From contig DTXA01000036.1 of assembly GCA_012962735.1 (NCBI GenBank), positions 1-14,594 of the forward strand: a stretch of 14,594 nucleotides of DNA. Reading direction: 5' to 3'. Below, piece by piece: positions 1 through 7,001 of this stretch (its first letter is position 1; each line of letters starts with the position of its first letter). This DNA comes from Candidatus Latescibacterota bacterium (GTDB lineage: Bacteria > Latescibacterota > 4484-107 > B68-G9). Position numbers and translations under genes: made by a program. The notes below the pieces were generated by a model. It made no database searches. It saw only the letters and a list, made by a program, of their open reading frames with translations, and was not told the origin of the DNA.

Positions 1-425
1 AAAACGACCATCAGGTACGACGACCAGGTCATAATTTCCCAGAAAATAAAGAATGAAATTAAATCGCGGCTGAACAGAATTCCCATCATTGCCATAATAC
101 TGAGAATGAAATTTGAGTAGAAAAAACCGAGATTCTCTTTTCCTTTCATTGCAGCCACGGCATAAATTCCTGCGAGAACTCCAAGTCCGAGAACGATGTA
201 AGTAAATATGTAGCCAAAGTTTGTTATTCCCCATTGAAGATTTATTCCCAACAAAGAGAAGTCAACAGTTTGTGTGATATTGATTTTTGTGAAGAACAAA
301 ACAGCAGGAACTATCAATGTGCCAAGAAAAATTATGTCTCTTAAAATACCACTGATTTTTCCGGCCAAAAAAGTTGCAATTGCACCGCCGAGGAATATTA
401 TAAATATTAGATAAATCATTTCCAT
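1..425 (-). CDS. Proton-conducting antiporter-like membrane subunit, N-terminal part (runs off left edge)
   Basis: The minus strand read from 425 gives a hydrophobic N-terminus of about 141 residues (MEMIYLIFIIFLGG...) with several membrane segments. It contains a conserved stretch ending in FFIFWEIMTWSSYLMV. The F-x-WE-x-M-x-x-SSY pattern is typical of the NuoL/NuoM/NuoN, MrpA/D and membrane-hydrogenase antiporter family, whose members move protons or sodium across the inner membrane in complex I-like machines. An alternative start is the ATG at 419. It follows the neighbouring antiporter-like gene by about 10 bases, so the two look like one operon. I cannot tell whether the parent complex is Nuo, Mrp or a group 4 hydrogenase. 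Its base composition is unlike everything right of 800, and the rest of the gene lies left of the window. Confidence 0.75.
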   Translation of the reverse strand, partial: MEMIYLIFIIFLGGAIATFLAGKISGILRDIIFLGTLIVPAVLFFTKINITQTVDFSLLGINLQWGITNFGYIFTYIVLGLGVLAGIYAVAAMKGKENLGFFYSNFILSIMAMMGILFSRDLISFFIFWEIMTWSSYLMVV

Positions 426-435
426 TTCTGTGAAC

Positions 436-797
436 TTAATTGATTAATGATTGACCGACAGAAAGTACATCTTTAATGTATTTCGGCGTGTTTAACAAAT
501 CTTCGGAAGCCCTGGAAAGCATCTCCGAAACTGCATCGGGATAAAATCCGATTACAAGAATTAGGATACCTAAAACCGACATTGCAACCAAAGCATTTAT
601 TCTGGGTTTATGCGGAACTACACTTGTTGTTTTGTCGAATGGCAAAAAGTAAATTCTATTTATTACTCTGAAATAATAGACTATTTCCACAATACTAACC
701 AATAAAACGAGTGCGATAATCAATAACATTTCCTGATTTGCAGCCGCCGTTAAAACCGATAGTTTACTCCAAAATCCTGCAAAGGGTGGAAGACCAG
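436..797 (-). CDS. Proton-conducting antiporter-like membrane subunit, C-terminal fragment cut at the composition junction
   Basis: The reading frame ends with TAA at 436-438. It can be followed upstream past the ATG at 729, which is internal, to the motif GLPPFAGFWSKLSVL at about 795-751. That motif is the conserved lumen-facing loop and helix of NuoN/NuoM/Mrp-type antiporter subunits, where a lysine in a membrane helix takes part in proton transfer. Two membrane segments follow, with a short polar C-terminus. Beyond about 795 the frame quickly meets TGA (808-810) and the DNA becomes thrS on the other strand, so the N-terminal three quarters of the gene is missing. It is AT-rich like its left neighbour. 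Family membership is secure; the exact complex is not. Confidence 0.7.
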
Positions 798-800
798 GCG
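785..800. other. Composition and gene junction, probable chimeric assembly join
   Basis: To the left the DNA is AT-rich and codes on the minus strand for an antiporter-like subunit down to its GLPPFAGFW motif (about 795). To the right it is GC-rich and codes on the plus strand for threonyl-tRNA synthetase starting abruptly in the middle of the protein (AYLLKPMNCPFH from about 798). Both genes are truncated at the same point and overlap at most by a few bases. No transposase, integrase, tRNA or repeat is visible at the join. I infer a chimeric join; a genuine recombination event is the less likely alternative. Confidence 0.75.
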
Positions 801-1748
801 TACCTCCTCAAGCCCATGAACTGCCCCTTCCACATCCTCATGTACAAATCCAAGACCCGCAGCTACCGTGATTTGCCCATACGCTGGGCGGAGCTCGGGA
901 CCGTTTACAGGTACGAGCGCTCCGGGGTGCTTCACGGGATGCTCAGGGTGCGGGGTTTCACCCAGGACGACGCCCATATCTTCTGCCGTCCGGATCAGTT
1001 GGAGGAGGAGATATTGGAAGTACTAGACCTGGCCGAGTTCATGCTTACCACCTTCGGATACACCGAGTACGAGATAGAACTGAGCGTGCGGGACCCCGAA
1101 GCAAAGGAGAAATACATAGGCGACGATGCCGTATGGGAACAGGCGGAGGCGGCCCTGGTAAGGGCGCTGGAACAGAAGGGATGGTCGTACTCCCGCCAAG
1201 AGGGGGAGGCTAAGTTTTACGGCCCGGCCATAGATATAAAGATATTAGATGCGTTAGGTCGTGGATGGCAGGGACCCACCATCCAGGTGGACTTCAACGA
1301 GCCGGAGCGGTTCGATGTGACCTACATAGGGGAGGATGGCGAGGAACACAGGGCGGTGATGATCCACAGGACGGTTTTGGGGGCTATGGAGCGGTTCGTG
1401 GGGGGGTTGATAGAACACTACGCTGGGGCCTTCCCGGCCTGGCTGGCCCCCGTGCAGGTGGTAGTAATCCCCATAGCGGACGCCCAGATCCCGTATGCCC
1501 ACCGGGTGGCCGAGAGGCTCTTAAGGGAAGATTTCAGGGTGGAGGTGGACGACCGCAACGAGCGGGTGGGGTATAAGATCAGGGAGGCTGAGGTACAGAA
1601 GGTGCCTTATATGCTGGTGGTGGGGAAGAGGGAGGTTGCGGACGGCACGGTTTCGGTGCGCAAGAGAGGCGAAGGGGACATAGGACAGATGAGCTCGGAA
1701 GAGTTCTGCAAGCGTCTCCGGGCCGAGGTAGAACTCAAAGCCCTATAA
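795..1748 (+). CDS. thrS: Threonyl-tRNA synthetase, C-terminal half (5' truncated)
   Basis: ThrS charges tRNA-Thr with threonine in the cytoplasm. About 317 residues remain of a family length near 640. What survives is the class II catalytic core from LKPMNCPFH onward, including motif 2 (YRYERSGVLHGMLRVRGF) and motif 3 (IHRTVLGAMERFVGGLIEHY). The C-terminal anticodon-binding domain follows, beginning around PVQVVVIPIADAQ. The TGS and editing domains and motif 1 are missing because the frame starts at the composition junction. The ATG at 738 opens the same frame, but its first 19 or so codons are antisense to the antiporter gene and do not match ThrS. The stop is TAA at 1746-1748, and infC follows after 13 bases, as in many bacterial operons. 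Confidence 0.93.
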   Translation, partial: QAYLLKPMNCPFHILMYKSKTRSYRDLPIRWAELGTVYRYERSGVLHGMLRVRGFTQDDAHIFCRPDQLEEEILEVLDLAEFMLTTFGYTEYEIELSVRDPEAKEKYIGDDAVWEQAEAALVRALEQKGWSYSRQEGEAKFYGPAIDIKILDALGRGWQGPTIQVDFNEPERFDVTYIGEDGEEHRAVMIHRTVLGAMERFVGGLIEHYAGAFPAWLAPVQVVVIPIADAQIPYAHRVAERLLREDFRVEVDDRNERVGYKIREAEVQKVPYMLVVGKREVADGTVSVRKRGEGDIGQMSSEEFCKRLRAEVELKAL

Positions 1749-1750
1749 CC

Positions 1751-1759
1751 GAGGAGGAG
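1751..1759 (+). promoter_or_regulatory. Ribosome binding site that fixes an ATA start for infC
   Basis: A GAGGAGGAG stretch lies immediately 5' of the ATA at 1762-1764, and its AGGAGG core (1752-1757) is 4 bases from that codon. No ATG, GTG or TTG in the infC frame lies at a usable distance from it. The next usable codon, GTG at 1813, would remove the conserved IF3 N-terminus. The site therefore supports initiation at ATA. Confidence 0.7.
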
Positions 1760-1761
1760 CT

Positions 1762-2280
1762 ATAAAGCGAACACTGCGAGTCAACGAGCAGATCCGGGTC
1801 CCCAAAGTCCGGGTGGTTGCCCCGGACGGCAGTCAGGTCGGCATCATGGACATACGAGCTGCCCTCCGCTTAGCCGAGGAGTACAACCTCGATCTTGTGG
1901 AGGTGTCCCCGAATTCCCATCCGCCGGTCTGCCGGATTATGGACTACGGGAAGTACAGATATGAGCAGGCCAAGCGGGAGCGGGAGGCCCGGAAGAAACA
2001 ACATACCTTCGTGGTCAAGGAGATCCGCCTGAGGCCCATAACCGAAGATCACGATTTCCATTTCAAGATGCGCCATGCCCGCAACTTCCTCCAACAGGGT
2101 AACAAGGTGCGCATCACGGTCCGGTTCCGGGGCCGGGAGCGCGGACGCCATGAGCTGGGGTACAGGATGTTGGAGCGGGCCCTGGCTGAACTTGCGGACG
2201 TAGGATCGGCCGAGGGCCGAATAGAAGCGCAGGAAGGAGGACAGATAACTATTACCTTAGCCCCGAAGGCCCACAGATGA
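1762..2280 (+). CDS. infC: Translation initiation factor IF-3, with noncanonical ATA start
   Basis: IF-3 binds the 30S subunit, keeps it apart from 50S, and proofreads the start codon and initiator tRNA. The protein begins KRTLRVNEQIRVPKVRVV after the initiator and has the N-domain signature APDGSQVGIM and the linker region VCRIMDYGKYRYEQ. The C-domain has VKEIRLRPITEDHDF and VRITVRFRGRE. Starting at ATA 1762 gives 172 residues, the usual IF-3 size; the GTG at 1813 would give 155 and drop the RVNEQIR segment found in nearly all IF-3 proteins. A strong Shine-Dalgarno lies just upstream. In Escherichia coli infC starts with ATT and IF-3 represses its own translation by rejecting that codon. The same autoregulation through ATA is my inference here. 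The stop is TGA at 2278-2280, and rpmI follows after 29 bases. Confidence 0.92.
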   Translation: MKRTLRVNEQIRVPKVRVVAPDGSQVGIMDIRAALRLAEEYNLDLVEVSPNSHPPVCRIMDYGKYRYEQAKREREARKKQHTFVVKEIRLRPITEDHDFHFKMRHARNFLQQGNKVRITVRFRGRERGRHELGYRMLERALAELADVGSAEGRIEAQEGGQITITLAPKAHR

Positions 2281-2309
2281 CTTTGGGGTTCTTGAGCCTT
2301 GGAGGGGAA

Positions 2310-2504
2310 ATGCCTAAGATGAAGACCAGGAAGAGCTTCACTAAGAGGTTCAAGATCACTAGCACGGGAAAGGTGCGGCGGTACCACGCCTACGCCACAC
2401 ACCTTTTGACGGGAAAGGAGCGAAAGCGTAAGAGGAGGCTTCGCCGAAGCGCCTTGGCCTCCCCTGTGGACGCTAGGCGAGTACGTCAAATATTAGGTAT
2501 GTAA
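2310..2504 (+). CDS. rpmI: 50S ribosomal protein L35
   Basis: This small basic protein of the large ribosomal subunit is 64 residues long, the normal L35 length. It starts MPKMKTRKSFTKRFKIT, shows the family's GKVRR motif and a Lys/Arg-rich centre (KERKRKRRLRR), and ends RQILGM. I chose the ATG at 2310 because it gives the conserved MPKMKT start and has GGAGGGG at 2301-2307. An ATG-independent extension back to 2277 would add 11 residues unlike L35. It sits between infC and rplT, the standard operon order, where IF-3, L35 and L20 are commonly co-regulated through an L20-binding mRNA structure. I did not identify such a structure in the short 29-base spacer. Confidence 0.95.
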   Translation: MPKMKTRKSFTKRFKITSTGKVRRYHAYATHLLTGKERKRKRRLRRSALASPVDARRVRQILGM

Positions 2505-2524
2505 GGGCATAACAGGGAGGAGAT

Positions 2525-2884
2525 ATGCCGAGGGTGAAGAGCAATGTGGCCGCCCGGAGGAGGCATAAGAAGGTTCTGAAGGCGGCCAAAGGATATTGGG
2601 GCAACCGGAGCCGGAACTACCGCAGGGCCAAGGAGGCCCTGCTCAAAGCCTGGTCCTATGCTTACCGGGACAGGAGGCAGCGCAAGAGGGACTTCCGCAG
2701 GCTCTGGATCGTGAGGATCAATGCTGCTGCCAGGCTCCACGGACTTTCCTACAGCCGGTTTATGGACGGTTTGAAGCAGGCGGGGGTGGAGATAGATCGG
2801 AAGGTGCTCGCCAACCTCGCGGCCACGGACCCCCGGGCGTTCGAGGCTGTGGTGGAGAGAGCCAAAGCTGCCCTGAGTGCTTAG
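2525..2884 (+). CDS. rplT: 50S ribosomal protein L20
   Basis: L20 binds 23S rRNA early in large-subunit assembly and in many bacteria also represses its own operon. The 119-residue product has the normal length and the family signature throughout: MPRVKSNVAARRRHKKVLK at the N-terminus, AKGYWGNRSRNYRRAKEAL, the basic DRRQRKRDFRRLWI helix, and the globular C-domain with SRFMDGLKQAGVEIDRKVLA. A GGGAGGAGA ribosome binding site precedes the ATG. It lies 20 bases after rpmI and 20 bases before pheS, consistent with one transcript. Nothing is unusual in the sequence. Confidence 0.96.
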   Translation: MPRVKSNVAARRRHKKVLKAAKGYWGNRSRNYRRAKEALLKAWSYAYRDRRQRKRDFRRLWIVRINAAARLHGLSYSRFMDGLKQAGVEIDRKVLANLAATDPRAFEAVVERAKAALSA

Positions 2885-2904
2885 GACATACCGTAGGAGG
2901 TCAT

Positions 2905-3918
2905 GTGGAGCTGGCCGAAAGGATAAGGCAGGTAGCGGAAGAGGCAGAACGGATGCTCGGGACCTGCGAGGACCTCGAAGAGCTCGAGGCCCTCAGGGTG
3001 AGGTACTTAGGCAGAAAAGGGGCCCTGACGCTTCTGCTGAGGGAGATAGGTAAGCTGCCTCCGGAGGAACGTCCCATCGCGGGCCGTGCGGGTTCGGAGG
3101 CGAAGGAGAAGCTGGAAGGGCTCTTTCGGGAGTGCAGGGAGGTCCTTCGGAGGACTCAGGCCCGAAAGGAGGCCTTAGATGTGACGCTTCCGGGCCGCAG
3201 GCCGCCCTTGGGCAAGCGTCACCCTCTGACCCAAATCATGGACGAGATAGTGGACATCTTCCGGGGGATGGGATTTGAGGTGGTGGAGGGGCCGGAGATA
3301 GAGACCGAGTACCACAACTTCGACGCCCTGAACACCCCTCCGGACCACCCGGCCAGGGACCTACACGACACCTTCTACGTGGAGGGCGGAAGGCTGCTGC
3401 GCACCCACACTTCCCCAGTGCAGATACGGGTGATGGAATCCCGCAGGCCTCCGCTACGGGTTCTCTCTCCAGGGAGGTGCTACAGAAACGATACACCTGA
3501 CGCCACGCATTCTCCGATATTCCACCAGGTCGAGGGGTTATACGTGGACAGGGATGTGAGCTTCGCGGACCTCAAGGGGGTCATAGCGACTTTCGCCCGG
3601 CAGATGTTTGGCCCGGATGTGAAGGTCAGGTTCAGGCCGGATTTCTTCCCCTTCACCGAACCGAGTGCCGAGTATTCGTTTTCCTGCGTGTTCTGCGGAG
3701 GGAAGGGATGTCGGGTGTGCAAGTACACGGGATGGATTGAGATATCGGGTGCGGGGATGGTAGACCCCGAGGTGTTCAAAAACGTGGGATACGACCCCGA
3801 GGAATACATCGGGTTCGCCTTCGGGATGGGGGTGGAGCGTTTAGCTATGCTTAAGTACGGCATAACGGATATAAGGCTCTTTTTGGAGAACGACCTGAGG
3901 TTCTTAGAGCAGTTCTGA
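2905..3918 (+). CDS. pheS: Phenylalanyl-tRNA synthetase alpha subunit
   Basis: PheS is the catalytic subunit of the alpha2-beta2 enzyme that charges tRNA-Phe. The product is 337 residues. It has an N-terminal coiled-coil tRNA-binding region (about 1-90) and then the class II core: FDALNTPPDHPARD near residue 139, motif 2 with RVLSPGRCYRNDTPDATHSP near 185, the phenylalanine pocket region FFPFTEPSAE, and motif 3 GFAFGMGVERLAM near 303. A four-cysteine element, CVFCGGKGCRVC, sits just before the GWIEI segment and could hold a metal ion. I chose the GTG at 2905, since AGGAGG at 2895-2900 precedes it and the frame upstream overlaps rplT with unrelated residues. The ATG at 2903 is out of frame. 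pheT starts 9 bases after the stop. Confidence 0.93.
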   Translation: MELAERIRQVAEEAERMLGTCEDLEELEALRVRYLGRKGALTLLLREIGKLPPEERPIAGRAGSEAKEKLEGLFRECREVLRRTQARKEALDVTLPGRRPPLGKRHPLTQIMDEIVDIFRGMGFEVVEGPEIETEYHNFDALNTPPDHPARDLHDTFYVEGGRLLRTHTSPVQIRVMESRRPPLRVLSPGRCYRNDTPDATHSPIFHQVEGLYVDRDVSFADLKGVIATFARQMFGPDVKVRFRPDFFPFTEPSAEYSFSCVFCGGKGCRVCKYTGWIEISGAGMVDPEVFKNVGYDPEEYIGFAFGMGVERLAMLKYGITDIRLFLENDLRFLEQF

Positions 3919-3927
3919 GGGGCATCT

Positions 3928-6282
3928 ATGAGAATCACTTACAACTGGCTCAAGGAGTTCGTGGACTTGGATCTTTCCCCGGCTGAGCTGGCCGAAAGGC
4001 TCACGATGGCCGGACTGGAGGTTGCGGCTCTGGAGGACTGGGGGGAGAAATTTCGGGGGATTGTAGTCGGAGAGGTCGTGGAGGAACTTCCCCATCCGAG
4101 GGCCGATCGGCTTAAGATATACCGGGTGGACGTGGGAGATGGGGTTGTGAAGGTTGTCTCGGGGGCCCCGAACATAAGGGTGGGGCTTAAGGTACCCTTC
4201 GCCGGGCCCGGGGTGCGGTTGCCCGATGGTTCCGAAGTTCACAAGGCTAAAATCAGAGGTGTATATTCCGAGGGGATGCTCTGCTCCGAAGTGGAATTGG
4301 GCCTGGCGTCCGAGGCCGAGGGCGTCTTAGAGCTTCCCCCGGACGTGCGGGCCGGCCTCCCCTTTGCGGAGGTGGTTGGCCTGGACGATGTAGTGTTAGA
4401 GCTGGAGCTAACCCCTAACCGGCCTGACTGTATGGGGGTCCTCGGGGTGGCCAGGGAGGTGGCCGCGTTGGTGGGGGGGGAGGTTCGGTTTCCGGATATA
4501 GAGCTCGAGGAGAAGGGGGAACCGGCGTCCGCGGAGGTGGTGGTGGAGGACCCGGATGGTTGTCCCCGATACAGCGCCAGGGTTGTCCGGGGGGTGAAGA
4601 TCGGTTCCTCGCCGCTTTGGATGCAGGCGAGGCTCCTCATGACCGGGTTAAGGTCGATCTCCAACGTGGTGGACGTTACCAACTATGTCCTTATGGAGCT
4701 GGGCCATCCCCTGCATGCTTTCGACCTCGGCAAGCTCTCCGAAGCCAAGATAGTCGTGCGCCGGGCCCGCATGGGGGAAGTGCTGGAGACCTTAGACGGT
4801 ATAGAGCAGGGGTTGGACGAAGAGGTCCTGGTCATCGCTGATGCGGAAAAACCCGTGGCCATAGCAGGGGTGATGGGAGGAGCTAACTCCGAGGTCTCCG
4901 AGGAGACCATCGACGTGCTTTTGGAGAGCGCGTATTTCGATCCGGTGGTCGTCCGGAGGGGTTCCAAAAGGCTTGGGATGTCCACCGAGGCCTCCCGTCG
5001 CTTCGAGCGGGGGATGGATATGGAGGCCACCGTGCGGGCCCTGGACCGGGCCGCAGGGCTGATCTCCGAGGTGGCCGGGGGGGAGGTGGCCCCCGGCGTT
5101 TTGGATGTACGCATACTCCCTCCTCGCAGGATTGCGGTATCCCTCCGGCCCGAGCGGGCCCGGAGGCTCTTGGGGGTGGATATACCTGACGGGGAGATGG
5201 CCAGGATACTCCGTTCCCTCCACTTCGACGTACGGGAGGGGGATGGGGGGATGGAGGTCTGGGTGCCGAGCTTCCGGGTGGACGTGTGCCGGGAGGTGGA
5301 CCTTATAGAGGAAGTGGCCCGCATCTACGGATACGACAACATCCCAGAGCGCAAGGTCGGCTCTGTGCCCCTCGAGGTGTCCCGAAGGCCCGAACACCTC
5401 TTAGTCGCCCGGACCCGTGAGGTCCTGACGGGGTTGGGGCTGTACGAGGCGATGACGCCCAGCATGGTGGACCCCGAGGTGGCCGAGGGGGGGGTAAAAG
5501 TGGTCAACGCCCCCCACAGGGGCGTATCGGTCCTTCGCACGAGTCTGCTTCCCAGTCTCTTGGAGGTGGTCGGCAGGAACTTCCGCCAGAGGGCGGAGGA
5601 GGTGCGGGTATTCGAGATAGGAAAGGTGTTCCCGGAGCTGGACTGGGAGGAGGTTCGCATAGGGGGACTCCTCGCGGGCCGGAGGAGGAAGAGGTGGCTC
5701 GAGGACGAGCGCCCCGTGGACTTCTACGATTTGAAGGGCCTGTTAGAGTTATACATAGAGGAGGTGGCACACGGAGCCGAGGTGCGGTTCCGGCCTGCGT
5801 CCTCCTTTCCCTTCGAGGCGGGAGAGGCCGCAGAGGTCCTGTTAGAGGGACGGACGGTGGGAGCCTGCGGCAGGGTTTCCGATGTTCTCTGCCGGCGCTT
5901 CGAGCTGAAGGGGAACGTCTACGGCTTCGAGCTTACGTTGGCGTCCCTCCTGCCCTTCTGGGCAAGGAAGCCGGAGTTCCGGCCGCTGGCCAAGTACCCG
6001 GAGGTGGTCCGGGACCTGGCCTTCGTGTTCGAGGAAGGGGTCCCTTGGGAGGAGGTGCGGGATGCCGTGCTGAATGCGGACCCCCTTGTGGAGTCGGTCC
6101 GGCTGTTCGACCTATATCTGGGTGTCCCCATCCCTAAGGGACATAAAAGCTTCGCTTTCTCGGTGTCCCTGAGGGCTCCGGATCGCACGCTCTCGGACGA
6201 GGAGGCGAACAGGATCTGCTCCAATATCGTCCGGGTCCTTGGGGAACGGTTCGGGGCCCGGCTCAGGGGTAGGGGGGAATAG
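3928..6282 (+). CDS. pheT: Phenylalanyl-tRNA synthetase beta subunit
   Basis: PheT pairs with PheS and supplies tRNA recognition and editing of misacylated tRNA-Phe. The 784 residues match the usual length near 800. Domains in order are the N-terminal segment (MRITYNWLKEFVDLDL), an OB-fold tRNA-binding domain at about 40-148 (KIRGVYSEGMLCSEVELG), the B3/B4 editing region at about 210-385 (SNVVDVTNYVLMELGHPLHA, VAIAGVMGG), B5 at about 400-470 (RIYGYDNIPE just after it), the catalytic-like core, and the C-terminal ferredoxin-fold anticodon-binding domain from about 690 (PEVVRDLAFVFEE). The ATG at 3928 follows GAGGGGC. The stop is TAG at 6280-6282, and a small coiled-coil gene begins 13 bases later. 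Confidence 0.95.
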   Translation: MRITYNWLKEFVDLDLSPAELAERLTMAGLEVAALEDWGEKFRGIVVGEVVEELPHPRADRLKIYRVDVGDGVVKVVSGAPNIRVGLKVPFAGPGVRLPDGSEVHKAKIRGVYSEGMLCSEVELGLASEAEGVLELPPDVRAGLPFAEVVGLDDVVLELELTPNRPDCMGVLGVAREVAALVGGEVRFPDIELEEKGEPASAEVVVEDPDGCPRYSARVVRGVKIGSSPLWMQARLLMTGLRSISNVVDVTNYVLMELGHPLHAFDLGKLSEAKIVVRRARMGEVLETLDGIEQGLDEEVLVIADAEKPVAIAGVMGGANSEVSEETIDVLLESAYFDPVVVRRGSKRLGMSTEASRRFERGMDMEATVRALDRAAGLISEVAGGEVAPGVLDVRILPPRRIAVSLRPERARRLLGVDIPDGEMARILRSLHFDVREGDGGMEVWVPSFRVDVCREVDLIEEVARIYGYDNIPERKVGSVPLEVSRRPEHLLVARTREVLTGLGLYEAMTPSMVDPEVAEGGVKVVNAPHRGVSVLRTSLLPSLLEVVGRNFRQRAEEVRVFEIGKVFPELDWEEVRIGGLLAGRRRKRWLEDERPVDFYDLKGLLELYIEEVAHGAEVRFRPASSFPFEAGEAAEVLLEGRTVGACGRVSDVLCRRFELKGNVYGFELTLASLLPFWARKPEFRPLAKYPEVVRDLAFVFEEGVPWEEVRDAVLNADPLVESVRLFDLYLGVPIPKGHKSFAFSVSLRAPDRTLSDEEANRICSNIVRVLGERFGARLRGRGE

Positions 6283-6295
6283 AGAGGAGGTAGAG

Positions 6296-6586
6296 GTGGA
6301 CATAGAATCCTTCGACGCATTGGAACAGGAAATAGAGCGTGCTATTGGGCTCATAGAGGACCTTAAGGAGGAGAAAGCCCAGCGGGAAAGGGAGAACGCC
6401 GAACTCCGAGCCAGGCTCTCCGAGATAGAGGGGGCCTTAGGGGCCCTCAGGGAGGAAAACGAGCGCCTGCGTCGGGAGAACCAACAGGCTAAGCAGTTGA
6501 TGGAGGAACGCAAGGAGCGCCTGAAAGCCCGGCTGGAGCAGATGCTCTCCAAATTAGAGGGGAAGAGCCCTTTGCCCGGACCATAA
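6296..6586 (+). CDS. Small coiled-coil protein, ZapB-like, between pheT and zapA
   Basis: The 96-residue product is almost entirely a predicted coiled coil. Heptad-like leucines run through KAQRERENAELRARLSEIEG and EENERLRRENQQAKQLMEER, with no membrane segment and a short GKSPLPGP tail. It resembles the loosely defined ZapB/DUF904-type proteins that work beside ZapA at the division ring, but coiled coils match many families by chance. The assignment rests mainly on its position 3 bases before zapA. I chose the GTG at 6296 because AGGAGG lies at 6285-6290; the same frame extends upstream into pheT with a low-complexity Gly-rich stretch that is probably not translated. It is likely co-transcribed with pheT and zapA. 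Confidence 0.7.
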   Translation: MDIESFDALEQEIERAIGLIEDLKEEKAQRERENAELRARLSEIEGALGALREENERLRRENQQAKQLMEERKERLKARLEQMLSKLEGKSPLPGP

Positions 6587-6589
6587 GGG

Positions 6590-6889
6590 ATGTCGGAAAA
6601 GCATGGACGGACGGTCTTAGTGCGAATATTCGGTGTGGAATACCCGATACGGGCGGATGTGGACGAGGAATATGTCCGTTGGGTCGCCCGGTACGTTGAC
6701 GATAAAATGCGTGAAGTTGCGACGGATATGCCGCTGCGGTCCGCTGCCAAGGTGGCAGTTCTGGCCGCTATGCATATTGTGGACGAGCTGTTCCAGGAGC
6801 GGGAGGTGCACCGTAATGTCCTCTCCTACGTCCAGGAGCGGACAGGTCGGTTGATAGAACGGCTGCGGCGTATTACAGCTCAGGAATAG
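6590..6889 (+). CDS. zapA: Cell division protein ZapA
   Basis: ZapA binds and cross-links FtsZ filaments at the division site. The 99-residue product has the family layout: an N-terminal globular domain (VLVRIFGVEYPIRADVDEEY, then VRWVARYVDDKM), and a C-terminal helix that forms the antiparallel coiled coil (VAVLAAMHIVDELFQ onward). The length is typical. It starts 3 bases after the coiled-coil gene stop, which implies translational coupling. In several bacteria zapA sits just downstream of pheT, as here. The stop is TAG at 6887-6889, and a structured spacer of 112 bases separates it from rny. Confidence 0.88.
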   Translation: MSEKHGRTVLVRIFGVEYPIRADVDEEYVRWVARYVDDKMREVATDMPLRSAAKVAVLAAMHIVDELFQEREVHRNVLSYVQERTGRLIERLRRITAQE

Positions 6890-6907
6890 AGGGATTTCCC
6901 AGGCCGG

Positions 6908-6967
6908 AGACCCCCGATACGTCCGTGCAAAGGGCGCAGCACGAGATTATGGGGGTCTTTGTATTTT
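6908..6967 (+). terminator. Terminator-like or structured RNA element between zapA and rny
   Basis: A perfect 8-base inverted repeat, AGACCCCC at 6908-6915 and GGGGGTCT at 6951-6958, encloses 35 bases. Inside it is a second perfect 5-base stem, CGTGC at 6924-6928 and GCACG at 6939-6943. The outer stem is followed directly by the T-rich tail TTTGTATTTT. This fits intrinsic termination at the end of the zapA transcript, but the large branched loop is unusual for a plain terminator. It could instead be an attenuator or small RNA controlling rny. I recognise no riboswitch family in it, and the spacer is too short for 6S RNA. Confidence 0.55.
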
Positions 6968-7001
6968 GGAAAAAAACCTTCCAGAGGGGAGGCGATGACA
7001 T

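Noticed and set aside
738..800. ATG 738 as the real start of thrS
   Set aside because: The first 19 or so codons are antisense to a conserved antiporter-family region and do not resemble ThrS; the protein would still lack half its domains.
2277..2309. Upstream start for L35
   Set aside because: The added residues are unlike L35, and ATG 2310 gives the conserved MPKMKT start with GGAGGGG ahead of it.
2596..2904. Long N-terminal extension of pheS overlapping rplT
   Set aside because: The extension is rplT read in another frame; the GTG at 2905 has a good ribosome binding site and gives the normal PheS length.
4239..5660. Several long minus-strand frames under pheT rich in Ser, Arg and Thr
   Set aside because: They are shadows of a GC-rich gene: low-complexity composition, no ribosome binding sites, no recognisable domains, and pheT on the other strand is unambiguous.
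6890..7001. 6S RNA gene next to zapA
   Set aside because: The spacer is only 112 bases, and the fold is not the long rod with a central bubble.
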